Positions 33,151 to 44,323 of a stretch of DNA of 64,000 nt are shown piece by piece (position 1 is the stretch's first letter; each line of letters opens with the position of its first letter). Under the pieces are notes generated by a model. It was not told the DNA's origin, made no database searches, and saw only the letters and a program-made list of their open reading frames with translations. Source of the DNA: Luzula sylvatica (Eukaryota; Streptophyta; Magnoliopsida; Poales; Juncaceae); the NCBI GenBank assembly GCA_946800325.1, contig OX326957.1:17916591-17980590 (forward strand), in the 5' to 3' direction. The position numbers and the translations under genes were made by a program.

Positions 33151-34774
33151 CTTTACATACGGGCCTAGGGCACATATTAACTTATTAATTATATTAATTA
33201 ATATATGTTAATCACTATGTAGATGCTGATTATGTAAATTCACTTACTAATTATATATGAATCGATGATTTAATATAATTTTTTAATAAACATATATCTT
33301 TTACATGGAAATTATAACTTTTTGAATATAAATATACATTTCTGAAGAATATCGATGATTTATATCTTCAATAATAATTTATATCTTGGTTAAAAAAGAA
33401 CGGCTCAAATACGAGGGCGGAATCATTCACCTATGATTGCTCATTACGAGTAATATATATATATATATATATATAAGTTGGAAAAAATATACAAAAATAA
33501 AGAAAAAAATATCATGAGGATCATCTTCGGAAATATAACGGAGATCTCTCTATTCTCGTTTAGCATGAGTAACGTTTTCTGATACATGTTGATAACGCGA
33601 CTTGCCGCACTTGTAGCACTAATCTCGTTTACATTGTGAACATAAATTCTTAGACTAAATCGATATACAACTTCTATTTGATCAAAATACAACAAATATA
33701 CAACTTCTATTTGAACAAAAATACAACATATATAAAACTTCTATTTTGAACATAAATTCTAGACAAAGAAGCAACAAAATTATCTTTATGGGGATAAAAA
33801 CGCAAGATTCTTCTCCTTCTCCTCCTCTAACTCGCCTTGGCCGAGATCCTCCATCTCCTCCTATCCGAAAAGCCCTCTTTTTCTTCGTCAAAACCCTCTT
33901 CTTCTTCTACTTAATTGTTTCCTTAATCCTAAAAAACCCTCCTTTCCTTCGTCAAAACCCCGTTCTTCTTCTGCTTAATTGTTTTCTTAATCCGAAAAAA
34001 CCTCTTTTGCTTAGTTGTTTTGCGGAATGAAAAAACGTGCTGTAAACTCTCTGTCGCGAAAGGGCGGGGGGATAATTTTTATCCAAAATAATTTTCCCTC
34101 CTAAATTTTGGTTTTAAAAAATAGTATTGTATTCATTAGTAAGATTTACAGGTCAATAATAAATAATTTATGATGTGAATCGACAAGATATTGTTTACAT
34201 GTCAAAAAAACGTACTGTGAGTCCCAAAACGTATAAGATAAAAGAAAATACCACTTCAGTTAATATTTAACTTGGAACAAACACACATATATTTAATGTG
34301 GGCCGTGCCCTTTTATTAATGGTATTGTTTGTAAGGATCATTCATTTAATTGTAACTCCACGCTCATATTGATTTTTAGTTGATCAAATGTCAATTGACA
34401 AGATAGTATAGCAATGATACTGTTTTATTAAAATACTGTTTGAGTAAATTTGATATTTTGTTCATTTGAAGTAGATAAATTTTGTAGGTATTTAATTTGT
34501 ATTCACAAATTTAATACCTATTAGTTTTGAAAAGGCCGTTAGTATATTTGATTTTTGTAGTTTTAGATGAATAAAATTTGATATTTTAGAATTTTCAAGG
34601 AACATAGAAGAAATTTTCTTTTTTTAATTAGAAAAAACAAATAACTCTGATGCATAAACAAATTGGACTTTATGATCATGGTCTTTTGTCATGCATAATA
34701 AGTTAGTAAATAAACAAATTAGACTTTTTGACTCATGCACGATAACATAGTAATATGAACGAAATTATATGATA
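33151..34774. other. AT-rich spacer with a (TA)n tract and a short C/T-rich repeat
   Basis: It continues the alignment with 14600 onward (AATTAATTAATATATGTTAATC). A (TA)n tract lies at about 33452-33476. At about 33860-34020 three imperfect units contain TTCTTCGTCAAAACCC and TTAATTGTTT(C/T)CTTAATCC. The 94-aa ORF over this repeat (33746) has no recognisable domain. No gene is supported. Confidence 0.55.
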
Positions 34775-35925
34775 CTAGGCACACCAACCGGCGCAATCAA
34801 ATACAATACACTGTATTTAATAAATCTGTATTTAATGAAGCTCTATTTTTATTATGAAATATAAATTTTTTTATTTATACACAAAATTTTCCGAGTATAT
34901 ATGTACACAACATCCCAAACAATGCATTAGTAAGATTTTCATTAATTTCAAAGTAGGCATTTCGTCATAATAAATATGTGTTGTCATAGTCAAATGTTCA
35001 ATCTTATTAAGATCATCACACTTTTCGGGAATCCTATTCTGACAAATAGGCTAATTCTTTTTGTCAATTCATTTCAATGTTATTGTAAGATTGCCAAATG
35101 CCAATTTTTATTGAGGTGTAAATTTATTGAAGCTCCTATTCTGACCAAAATACCCATGTTATTCATGTTAATTATAGTATTTTATAATTGAGAGTGTTAA
35201 TTAGAAATTAAACTAAATTGAATATACATAACAAAATAAATTGAAGTGCACTGTGAATGAAATGTGAGTTTGGGTGGATTTTATTGATAGAATAGATGGG
35301 TATGTGAGTAAACTGACCGGTCGGATCTTTAGTGATAGAAAAAATTTAGTGAAATTTTGAAAAAAATGAACCCCGTGTTTTGTGCAAATTATAAAAAATA
35401 CATATGATTTCAAGAAAACGAATATATTTTCTATATTCCATCATGAATACACTAAAATTTTGGTTTATTCGCACTAAATCTTGAGTACTCTAAATCATGA
35501 AAAACAAATTACACTATAATATTATAGTGCGATCAGTTTGATAAATATCTACAAATTACACACAATGATGGATCTAGAACATTAAAGTTTTATGAAAATA
35601 ATAAGGAATTTCATTACATTAAATATTAATACTACGTCAGTGATTAAAAAAATATTATATTGTATATTAATACTGAATTTCATTACATCATTAAAATTCA
35701 TACTAATTAATTAAATTGAAATAGTGTTATATAATTTGACACAATGTAAAGTGTTATATATTTCAATATTACATCATATTTGCTTCTAAAAAATATTAAT
35801 TAAATAGAAATATTATATCAGTACTGAATTTCATTACATCATTACATCAACACATAGTGTTATATATTTCATAATAAGGAATTTCATTACATTAAATACT
35901 AATACTAGGCCCAGTAATTAGCTAA
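34775..35925. other. AT-rich spacer, possible minus-strand Helitron end at 34775
   Basis: The reverse complement at 34775-34800 reads GCGCCGGTTGGTGTGCCTAG followed by T, which could be a Helitron 3' end; its other boundary is not visible. The rest has no gene. ATTTCATTACATTAAATA and related strings recur at about 35608-35890. Confidence 0.4.
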
Positions 35926-36096
35926 CAAATTATTGGCTACATGCAAGTATTGGCGACAGAGGTTGTTGATAAAAAGTCGTATATTAGAGACAAGAACATC
36001 TACTGGCGACCGAACTGTAGCTAATGATCCCTTGTTAGCCACAGAGTTGTAGCCAACACTTTCCGGTTGTAGCTAACGCGATGTTTGGTTGTAGTG
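35926..36096. mobile_element. CACTA-type transposon terminus
   Basis: The segment ends GATGTTTGGTTGTAGTG at 36096, the inverse of a CACTACAACC start. Subterminal motifs alternate orientation (TTGTAGC(C/T)AAC, ACTGTAGCTAATG, GTTAGCCACAGAG). No opposite terminus is seen nearby, so it may be a truncated or very short element. Confidence 0.5.
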
Positions 36097-36159
36097 ATTC
36101 TGATTTATTATCTAAAATAATTTAGCACTTAATGTATTTAATGTGTATTGCAAACATAA

Positions 36160-36725
36160 TCAATGTTGCACGGATACGGATACGAGTATCGTATCTGATA
36201 CGATACAGATACGACGATACATCTCAAAAAATCACGAATACGGATACGGCTATATAATTATTATTTTAATATATTTAGATTATACATAATTAATAAATAA
36301 ATAATTAATTAAATAATTAACGAATATAATTTTGAAATTAAATATTATGAGAATAAATTAAATCAATTTAACAATACAAGTATCATAAAAGTATCATAAA
36401 TTTATTTTAGAATTATCCTAGAATTAATTTGGAAGTATCCTAGAAATATCCAAGAAATATCATATATAATTTGTATAAAAATATTATGGGCCAAAATATA
36501 TAATGAGCCGAAGTATTCTAAATAGAGTATCGCAGTCGTATCATGAAAGTATCCATGTAGTATCCCGCCGTATCCCTCTCGTATCCAAAAAAATATATTA
36601 TAATAATTGAATATGCTACGTGGCATATCCAATATGTATCCGAACTATTTCACACCCGTATTCGTATCGGATACCCGTATCCTCAGGATACTTTGGCATT
36701 TTTGAAGTATCCGCGTAACATAGCC
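36160..36725. mobile_element. MITE of about 565 bp with GGATACGGATACG-rich ends
   Basis: The left end reads ATGTTGCACGGATACGGATACG, and the inverse of the right end reads TATGTTACGCGGATAC. Inner arms carry many CGTATC/GATACG repeats around an AT-rich core. The minus-strand ORF at 36402 is a by-product. Target duplication not clear. Confidence 0.6.
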
Positions 36726-36973
36726 AACACATCAACAAATTCATGGGATATCAGAGAAGACAAGTATAGTTTGTGTATATATAATTTGATGAACTATCGA
36801 TCCGGCAAGCCTGTCAATTGGACCCGTAATTTTTGTTTACCTATATAAGTCTAGATTTTTTAGAATACATTCCAATTGATCCATAATATCATAGATCATA
36901 AAATATTATTCATATTCAGGACGGTACGATATCAAATTTTATATCAAATTCTAATAAATTTAAGAAAGGACAA

Positions 36974-37226
36974 TTCTACTATTTCCCTCAAATTCTCCCC
37001 CCAACATCCTCTATATCAAGAATTAGTGATTAATAATTATTGTGATTAACAAAAGTACACTCCATTAATAATTAATTAATGTTGATTAATAATTGTTAAT
37101 ACATACGTACTTTAATTATATATTGATTAATTGTTAATGAAGTGTCATTTTATTAATTACCATGATAATTAATCGTTAATTCGTTATATAGAAAATGTTG
37201 GGGGGAGATTTGAGGGGCATAGTAAA
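36974..37226. mobile_element. MITE of about 250 bp with a 25-bp terminal inverted repeat, TPS2 upstream flank
   Basis: TACTATTTCCCTCAAATTCTCCCCCCAAC at the left is inverted at the right (GTTGGGGGGAGATTTGAGGGGCATAGTA), with imperfect inverted AT-rich arms (TTAATAATTAATTAATG). Relatives occur at about 16935-17215 and 61870-62195. Confidence 0.7.
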
Positions 37227-37802
37227 TATGCTCTTGAAGAAACATGTGAACACCAAGAAAAGTATAGTACAATATTTGAAGGAACTTGTGATTTATAATG
37301 ATTATATCAAAGAAAATATTTTTAGTTAAATACTCACCACAAAAATAGGGCACATGAAAGTATTAAAAGGAATCGGGCTCATGTCGTAACACAACACTGC
37401 GTCACTTAGGAGCGGAAAATAGAAAATCAACATGAGAACATACAATATAACACGATAACTAAGTAATAGTTATATATACTGGTTCCTTCAAATTTACTTA
37501 TCCTTCCGTTGCCATCTCACCCAGAATGTTATTTTGAATGTTCTTGATGAAGTGACACAAAAAATTAGTTCGATTAAGTAACATTATAATTCAAAATTAA
37601 TTGACACGTTTAATTAACACATCAATTAAATTTAATATGTTAATATTAATACTTCTTAAGTGACACAGTAATTCAATTAAAAGATTAATTAACTCGTTAA
37701 TTCATTAAAATTTTATCTATTTCAATTAAATATTCTTGTCGGTCCCTGTGTTTGTATGAGTTTTGTAAACACTGTTCCTCAGGAGTGAACGTGTGGTGTG
37801 TT

Positions 37803-38520
37803 TAGGGGTGTCAATGGGTCGGGTTCGGGTCGGTTATAGCCTCACCCATACCCTTACCCATCTTAATCGGGTAATACCCATACCCGACCCGCCAGCTAAA
37901 CGGGTAATTTTTACCCGTCCTGTTTAGTAGTCACGAATTTTAGGATTACCCAAGGAAAATTTTACCCATATTTGAACATACATTTAACTTAAATTTGTTT
38001 GCTGATTTCTTAAATAAAAATCATATATTTTTTACATAATGATTTTTATGCAATTTTTTTATTAAATATCAATCATAAATAAAAAAGCAAGTATATGAAA
38101 ATCTTTAAATTCTTATCATAAGGTTCCATCAGAAGCATTTTTTTCATTTAATATTAAACTTAAACTCAATACAATATTCTTATACCAAAAAATAGTATTG
38201 TTAAACTTAGCGGCTAGAGAAAAACGACTGCTAAAAGAGAAATATCGATTGTAGAAGAGAGAGGGAAATAAGTAAAATTAGCGGCTCGAGTTAAAAGGAG
38301 GCTTAAATACTAACATAATTATAGTAATTAAAAATCGGGTTCGGGTCGGGTTTACCCACGGGTCGGGTATGGCCTCACACATACCCTATATGTATCCGTG
38401 TCGGGTATTTTTTAATCGGATAATACCCGATCCGCGGGTAGGCTTAATCGGGTATTACCCGATCCGTCCGGGTCGGGTATTCGTCGGGCACGGGTATTAT
38501 CCAACCCATTGACATCCCTA
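37803..38520. mobile_element. 718-bp hAT-type element in the TPS2 promoter, target duplication GGTGTGTT
   Basis: The ends are TAGGGGTGTCAATGGGT and the inverse TAGGGATGTCAATGGGT. GGTGTGTT flanks both sides (37795-37802 and 38521-38528). The TPS1 promoter has the uninterrupted ACGCGTGGTGTGTTAATCCC at about 20390, the empty site. Subterminal regions are full of CGGGTA/TACCCG repeats. No transposase ORF. It separates distal promoter sequence from the TATA box, which lies 57 bp from its right edge. Confidence 0.92.
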
Positions 38521-38576
38521 GGTGTGTTATCCCATGTGAGAAAATCAAGTGAGAAAACTCGATCACAAATATTCTC

Positions 38577-38585
38577 TATAAATAG
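38577..38585 (+). promoter_or_regulatory. TATA box of TPS2
   Basis: TATAAATAG, 102 bp upstream of the ATG at 38679, in the same context as in TPS1 (CTCTATAAATAGTC). The expected transcription start (about 38607-38615) lies after an in-frame ATG at 38598. Confidence 0.8.
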
Positions 38586-38678
38586 TCCTCATAACACATG
38601 AAAAATTTCAAACAAATTAAAAGTATTCATCTATCAAAGCTCCACAAAAACCTACCTTTGATTTGTGAAAGTGAAACC

Positions 38679-41166
38679 ATGAAGAGCAGTGTAGCATGTT
38701 TGGGCTCTCACAAGTACTGCCCAATTGGTGGAAACTTGAGACGATCTGGCAATTATAAACCAACCTCATGGGATTACACCTCACTCCCCTTTTCACAGGC
38801 TACTCAGGTAATTACTGCCATAGGAAAAATATTTATAATTGCATTGGATTAGGAGTATATATAACACATGCATACTGTTAGATTACATACTTTTTTACAA
38901 GTTAAATATCTAAATTATATTGTAGGATCAACTGCAAGAAAAATGCCACAAAGAGCTGAGAAATTATGTGAAGGAGTTGATGTACAAGGACTCAACACTA
39001 AATGTGCGTTTAAATCTCGTTCGCATGATTCATCGACTCGGAGTTCGTTACCATTTTGAGCACGATATAAAACAAGTACTTCGACAAATATCTATTGAGC
39101 AGGCAAAACGAGATTTCTCTAACGATGTTGGCTCCATGGCTATGCTCTTTGTCTTACTAAGAGAGCATGGTTTTGCTGTTTCTCAAGGTAACCTCATCCA
39201 AGGTGAATTATGATACTATACAAATATAATTATTCTTTATTTTTATTCAAGAAAGAATTATACAATTATTTTGGATTGTTATATGTTCAATGATTGTTTA
39301 AAAATTCAAAACATGTTTTGGTCACTCACAATGTGAGAAATATTTCTAAATTAATACTTTATTGATGAAAACTTCCAAATCTTGATCTAAACCCTGGAAA
39401 ACTACTAGCATTTTAAAAAAAATTCTTTTTAGGGCAGCAAGAACATTCATAACCTTTGGTTTCATTTACAAAAAAATACGTCATACGCACAATTTTTTTG
39501 TCAAAATCTTGAAGACGTTTCCTCCACTCTCTATTAAGATTGTATGTATTTCTCTATGTTGCAGACATTTTCAATCATTTCGTTGAGATGGGAATTCAAC
39601 ATGCGAGGATGCAAAATGACGTTCAAGGTCTTCTACACCTCTACGAGGCCTCTTACCTTGGATTTGAAAATAAAGAACCATTGAGTGAGAAAAGGGTATT
39701 TTTGTCGAAATGCATAACTGATCTCATTCCTGGCATGGATCAAAATCTAAAAACACAAGTTGAGCATGCTTTAGAAGTCCCGTTGCACTGGAGAGTTCCA
39801 ATACTGGAGGCAAGATGGTTCATAGATCATCACACTGGAGATATGAATGTAGATCCTTTACTTTTGCAATTTGCCAAGGAGGATTTCAATCATGTGCAAG
39901 TTCTGCACCAACAAGAACTTCAAATTTTTTCAAGGTCTTTTCTTTGATCACAAAAATTAAAAATTAAAAAGTAGTTGACACAAATTTCATTTTAAAATTT
40001 GTATTTTGATGAAAATTAGGTGGTGGAGCGAATTAGGACTTGTGGAGAAACTACCATTTGCAAGGGATCGTTTAGTGGAGTCGTTCTTCTTTGCAACGGG
40101 AATTGCACCAGGACCAGATCTCCGCGACTGTAGAGAAGTGCTTTCCAAAGTAGCAGTTATACTCATTATCTTAGATGATCTGTATGATATTTACGGAACC
40201 TTTGATGAGCTTGTGCTCTTTACAGAAGCTATTGAAAGGTGCATAACTATGTATATGTTTACATATTGTATAATTACCTTCATTTTGTTATACAATTCTA
40301 TTAGGGTATTGAATTACATCGTTTATTTTAGGTGGGATATGAAAGCAACAGAAGAAATTCCAGACTACATGAAACAATTATATGATGCAATTTTGTATAC
40401 AAGCAATGAAATTGCATGTGGTGTACTTGAGAAAACTGGATGGGATGCTCTTCCTCTTCTTAAGAAATCAGTAAGCCCGACTCATCTCGACCTCAAACTT
40501 CAAAAAAATATTGAAATTGAACAATCTTATTGGAATGAACCTTTTGCAGTGGTGTGATACGTGCCAGGCATTTTTGGCAGAGGCAAAGTGGTACCATAAA
40601 GGGTACCGCCCAAGCATAGAAGAATACTTGGAGAACGGATGGGTTTCGTCCACTGGACCCCTTTTACTGATCAATGTGTTTGTGGTGTTAGGTGATAGAA
40701 CCACAGCACAGGTTCTTCAACTTGACAAAATGTATCCGCGTCTGGTAAGATCATGCTCCATGATTTTTCGGCTTTGCAACGACTCCGCAACTCATAAGGT
40801 AATAATCATGTGTCCACGCCCTATTTTTTCCGCAATGTAACTCATTTTATTTTGTTATTGACATAACGTTAGGACGAGTTAGAGAGAGGTGATGCACCAT
40901 CATCCATATCATGCTACATGCACAAGCATTCTTGTACAGAGCAAGAGGCGCGAGAGGCCATGAAGATACTCACAATGGATACATGGAAAAGAATCAATGA
41001 GGATTACTTGGGTCAAGGTCGCCATGTATTACCACCATTATTCCGAGATGCTTGCGTGAATCTTGCACGAATGTCTGTTTGTCTTTACCAACGCGGGGAT
41101 GGTGTTGGTGCACCGGATAGAAAGAACAAAGATCTAGTTACGTCTTTGTTCATGGACCCAATTTAA
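38679..41166 (+). CDS. Terpene synthase (class I, TPS-b-like), 7 exons, 553 aa (TPS2)
   Basis: Exons: 38679-38807, 38926-39187, 39565-39934, 40020-40238, 40332-40470, 40550-40798, 40873-41166. Exons 2-7 have exactly the same lengths as in TPS1 and exon 1 is one codon longer. Motifs: RRx8W at R21-R22...W31; RDR at 269-271; DDLYD at 306-310; NSE/DTE box N450-D451-x-x-T454-x3-E458. About 64 residues differ from TPS1 (about 88% identity). Changes cluster in exon 4, where the helix before DDxxD reads KVAVILIIL instead of KLGVLIINL, and in exon 6. An in-frame ATG at 38598 would add 27 residues starting MKNFKQIKSI, but it lies above the predicted transcription start. Role as for TPS1: metal-dependent prenyl diphosphate ionisation; product unknown. 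Confidence 0.93.
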
Positions 41167-41318
41167 AACATGGAGTTATGTTCAATGAAATTATATTTTC
41201 CATGATTGTGGACATGTTAGGCGTTTGTGTTTACCTAGTAGCAATAGGCCCATTAAAATTGGGTTTTCTTATTTCTAATCAGGTATAGGACCCTGTTTGA
41301 GACGATGTTTATGAAACT

Positions 41319-42938
41319 TCTATAGTAAATCGAAATCATTTACCCACTTCCTTATTTTGCACCTAACTTTGAGCCTCATCATTAAACCACATCACCATGT
41401 TTATCATGGTTATTAAACATTATATTGTGTAATGTGTATTCATCATATACATTAATATTATATTTGATTATTTAAGACATGTATTTTGTATGACTATTTG
41501 TAAGTATTAATTTGAACTGTTAGATGTATTGCTGTGGTTTAATCTTAATAATTAGTTTTTTTAATAGATTTTTTGAAGAACATATTTTATGTGTCCCTAT
41601 TTTACACTATGTTTTAAGAATTCTTAGAAATCCAAATCATCCTACATTAATGATGTGGATAATTACTATTGGTTAGGTGCACATTAGAGCTAGTCTGATC
41701 AATTGTTGAACATTTCACATAAGATTACATGCTCAAATGTGAATGCAATGAAATATGAATAGTTTATATATGAAATACTAATAATTTAATATGTAATATT
41801 ATAAAACATTCCACATATATTAATATTACTTTTAGAAATTTATTTTTTAAAATCTTATATTCATTTTAATTTTCACTTTATTTGACATCCATATTAGCAT
41901 AGTTCGTTCATACATACCGTTTTTCATAATTTCAATTTGTAAAGATATTATGTAAGAAAATACAATGAAAAAAATACATATTTACATAATAGATTTTGAA
42001 GTATTTTATTTGCATAAAAAAATTTGAAGTATTATTATTATTTATTTATTTTCAAAATTATAACCATAAGAATCTTGTATAATACTAAGTAGATGATATT
42101 TCTGTTTTTCAGCAAATAAATTTAATAGTAGTTTTTTGAAAAAATAGAATTAATAAATAGTTTATCCATCTAAATGACTTCTTAAACTTATAAACACCTA
42201 TACAATAGTATTGTTATTTAAATAAATGTAAACTAACAAAAAAATCATATCATACAAAATACTTTGTATTTATATTTATTATAAATTAAATTACTTCCAC
42301 TATTAAGTTTTATATTATTTTATATTTTCCATTGCATTTTTAATCAATAAAATTATTACTACTATATCAATTAAAAATGTGTTGCTATGTATGTTGTACG
42401 ATTCATTATTTTTATAAATGATATTGTACTAAATAACAAAAAAAATCATATGATACAAAATAATTTGTATTTATATTTATTATAAATTCAATTTTGATAT
42501 TATGTATTAAATTAGTTCCATTATTAAGTTTTATATTATTTTCTATTTTCTATTGCATTTTGAATCAATAAAAATTATTACTACTATATAAATTAAAAAT
42601 ATGTTGCTACATATGTTGTATGATTCATTAATTTGACATTGTATGAAATATTTTGAACAATGATATAATATTTTATTGTTAAGTTTTTTCGTAAAATTGT
42701 ATTATATGTCATATATTATTATATAATGACACTAATATAAGTATTATTATTTGATTATAAAAATGAATTTTTTTGATATCATATTGTAAACTAATTGTAA
42801 AACATATGAATAATCATAGATATTCCAAATAACTTCATTTTAAGATGTTATTATTAATATTATCATACAAATTTGTAATTTGTATTACATGAAAAACATA
42901 ATTTACATGCTCGCAGCTTAGCGCGAGTATTCTACTAG
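41319..42938 (+). mobile_element. Non-autonomous Helitron downstream of TPS2
   Basis: Counterpart of 23558-25135: start TCTATAGTAAATCG, end CTCGCAGCTTAGCGCGAG hairpin, TATTCTA, CTAG|T. Alignment continues past it to AATTATAAATCGAA at about 42985, where the two duplication copies part. It was therefore present before the gene duplication. Confidence 0.7.
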
Positions 42939-42989
42939 TGCAGTATAATATTCCAACGTTTCGATTGTTATAAATTATAAATCGAAATC

Positions 42990-43437
42990 GTGCCGTATAA
43001 TATTCTGCAATAGTAATGATCTTTTGTTTGTTTGAGTGTACGAAGTTAGCATCGATGTAGGTTTGGATTCTTATAAATTATAAAACGTGCAAAATTGATT
43101 TTACCATATAATATTTTGATGATATTTTATATTACTATTACTATCTAGGAAACATATAAAAGATTCTTCAAATACATGAAACTTGTGAAGTATATGCCAC
43201 TCAAAATTAAAATATGTCACAAATAATGCTAAAACAAATATATTTGAGAGTAAAAATTAATATACTTTTAATTCAAAATTAATTATTCATTCCAAATAAT
43301 AGTTTTCAAAAACAAATAATCAGTTTCACCCTTACAAAAAACGAATAATATGACAACACCCAATATCATATCAATTCTTGAATCTTTTTGTGGTAATTTT
43401 CCATTAAAAACAAAATTAGCAAAAGGGCCCCTCAATT
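42990..43437. other. Unique AT-rich spacer
   Basis: It lies beyond the end of the duplicated block. No gene, repeat or terminal motif was recognised. Confidence 0.5.
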
Positions 43438-43833
43438 TGTTGGCAATCGGTGGCCCTACGTCGCGCATAGTGGAATGATGGATGCGGCGCCTTTCCCTGA
43501 CCCGAGATCCCGTCGTCAATTCGATGTACGAATATGAAAGAATATGCAACCACGTCGTACCAAATTAATGATGAACGAATGGTTGAAGCGATTCTTCCGC
43601 CATGCTTTCCACTCCGGCAACGCGTGCGTCACATTCCCACACGACTCGATAACGTCAAACACGTAGTCCTCCTTTTGGACAAATCGAAATGATTTCGGTG
43701 AAACATAGTTTCTCATTTTGATCACAAACAATAGTCAAAAGCATGATTCATCTACCCGTATCCACCATGAGTTGTCGTCTATCGCTTACACACGAACCTG
43801 CCTAGACAATCCATGTATACACTTGCTTTATCT
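43438..43833 (-). mobile_element. Copia LTR fragment (U5 side), same family as elements A and B
   Basis: It starts TGTTGGCAATCGG and keeps the landmarks of the family U5 read in reverse: CCCACACGACTCG, CATGATTCATCTACCCGTATCCACC and CTGCCTAGACAATCCATG (compare CTGCCTAGACGATGCACC at 2826). It is cut at 43834 by the LTR of the next element. The ORFs across it are not genes. Confidence 0.65.
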
Positions 43834-44046
43834 TGTATTGAGTATCTTAACGGAGCATTAATAGCAGCCTTGTAATATAACAATCAAGGGCTAAGATAAG
43901 ATCTCTGATAATTAGAAACAATGGCTAGGATTTAGTAATGAATATCCCCACGGATTGATCATCTACCATAAATAGGATATCATTGTATCATGCATTAAAA
44001 TGTAGAGACAATCAATCAATATTATTCTCTCTCTTTTAATCTTAAT
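43834..44046 (+). mobile_element. 5' LTR of Copia element C (about 210 bp)
   Basis: Short LTR starting TGTATTGAGTATC, containing CTCTCTCTTTTAATC near its end and followed within 2 bp by the primer binding site. The terminal CA is not intact. No 3' LTR partner is visible, because element C is interrupted at 47717. Confidence 0.6.
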
Positions 44047-44047
44047 G

Positions 44048-44059
44048 TGGTATCAGAGC
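44048..44059 (+). other. Primer binding site of Copia element C
   Basis: TGGTATCAGAGC, complementary to initiator methionine tRNA, 276 bp before the gag start. Confidence 0.95.
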
Positions 44060-44323
44060 CAGGATGATATCTCCACAAGTAAATATTTTTTTTTTTCATT
44101 TTTCCAAATTTATCCTCCAAAAATTATCTCCTTCCAAACAAGTTTGAGAGAAAGAGAAAAAGAATTATCCCCTTAAAAAAAAAGTCAGATAGCAACACAT
44201 TACGCATCTGAACAACAACAACAAAACAAAAACAAAAACAAATTCTAGCCAAACTTTTCACTCACCTGAAGGCCTCAAATCAACAAAATTTGTATTTCCT
44301 CCCAATTATCTTTTTCTTAAACC

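Noticed and set aside
33746..34030. 94-aa Pro/Phe/Leu-rich ORF as a secreted or membrane peptide
   Set aside because: It is generated by three imperfect CT-rich repeats and has no recognisable domain or promoter.
36402..36632. 76-aa minus ORF
   Set aside because: Inside a MITE built from CGTATC repeats; no coding features.
38598..38678. Upstream in-frame ATG as the true start of TPS2
   Set aside because: It lies only 21 bp after the TATA box, so probably before the transcription start, and the aligned TPS1 frame has a stop. Kept as a finding, not as the model.
44048..44059. TGGTATCAGAGC strings as pieces of tRNA genes
   Set aside because: These are retrotransposon primer binding sites directly after LTR ends; no tRNA fold around them.
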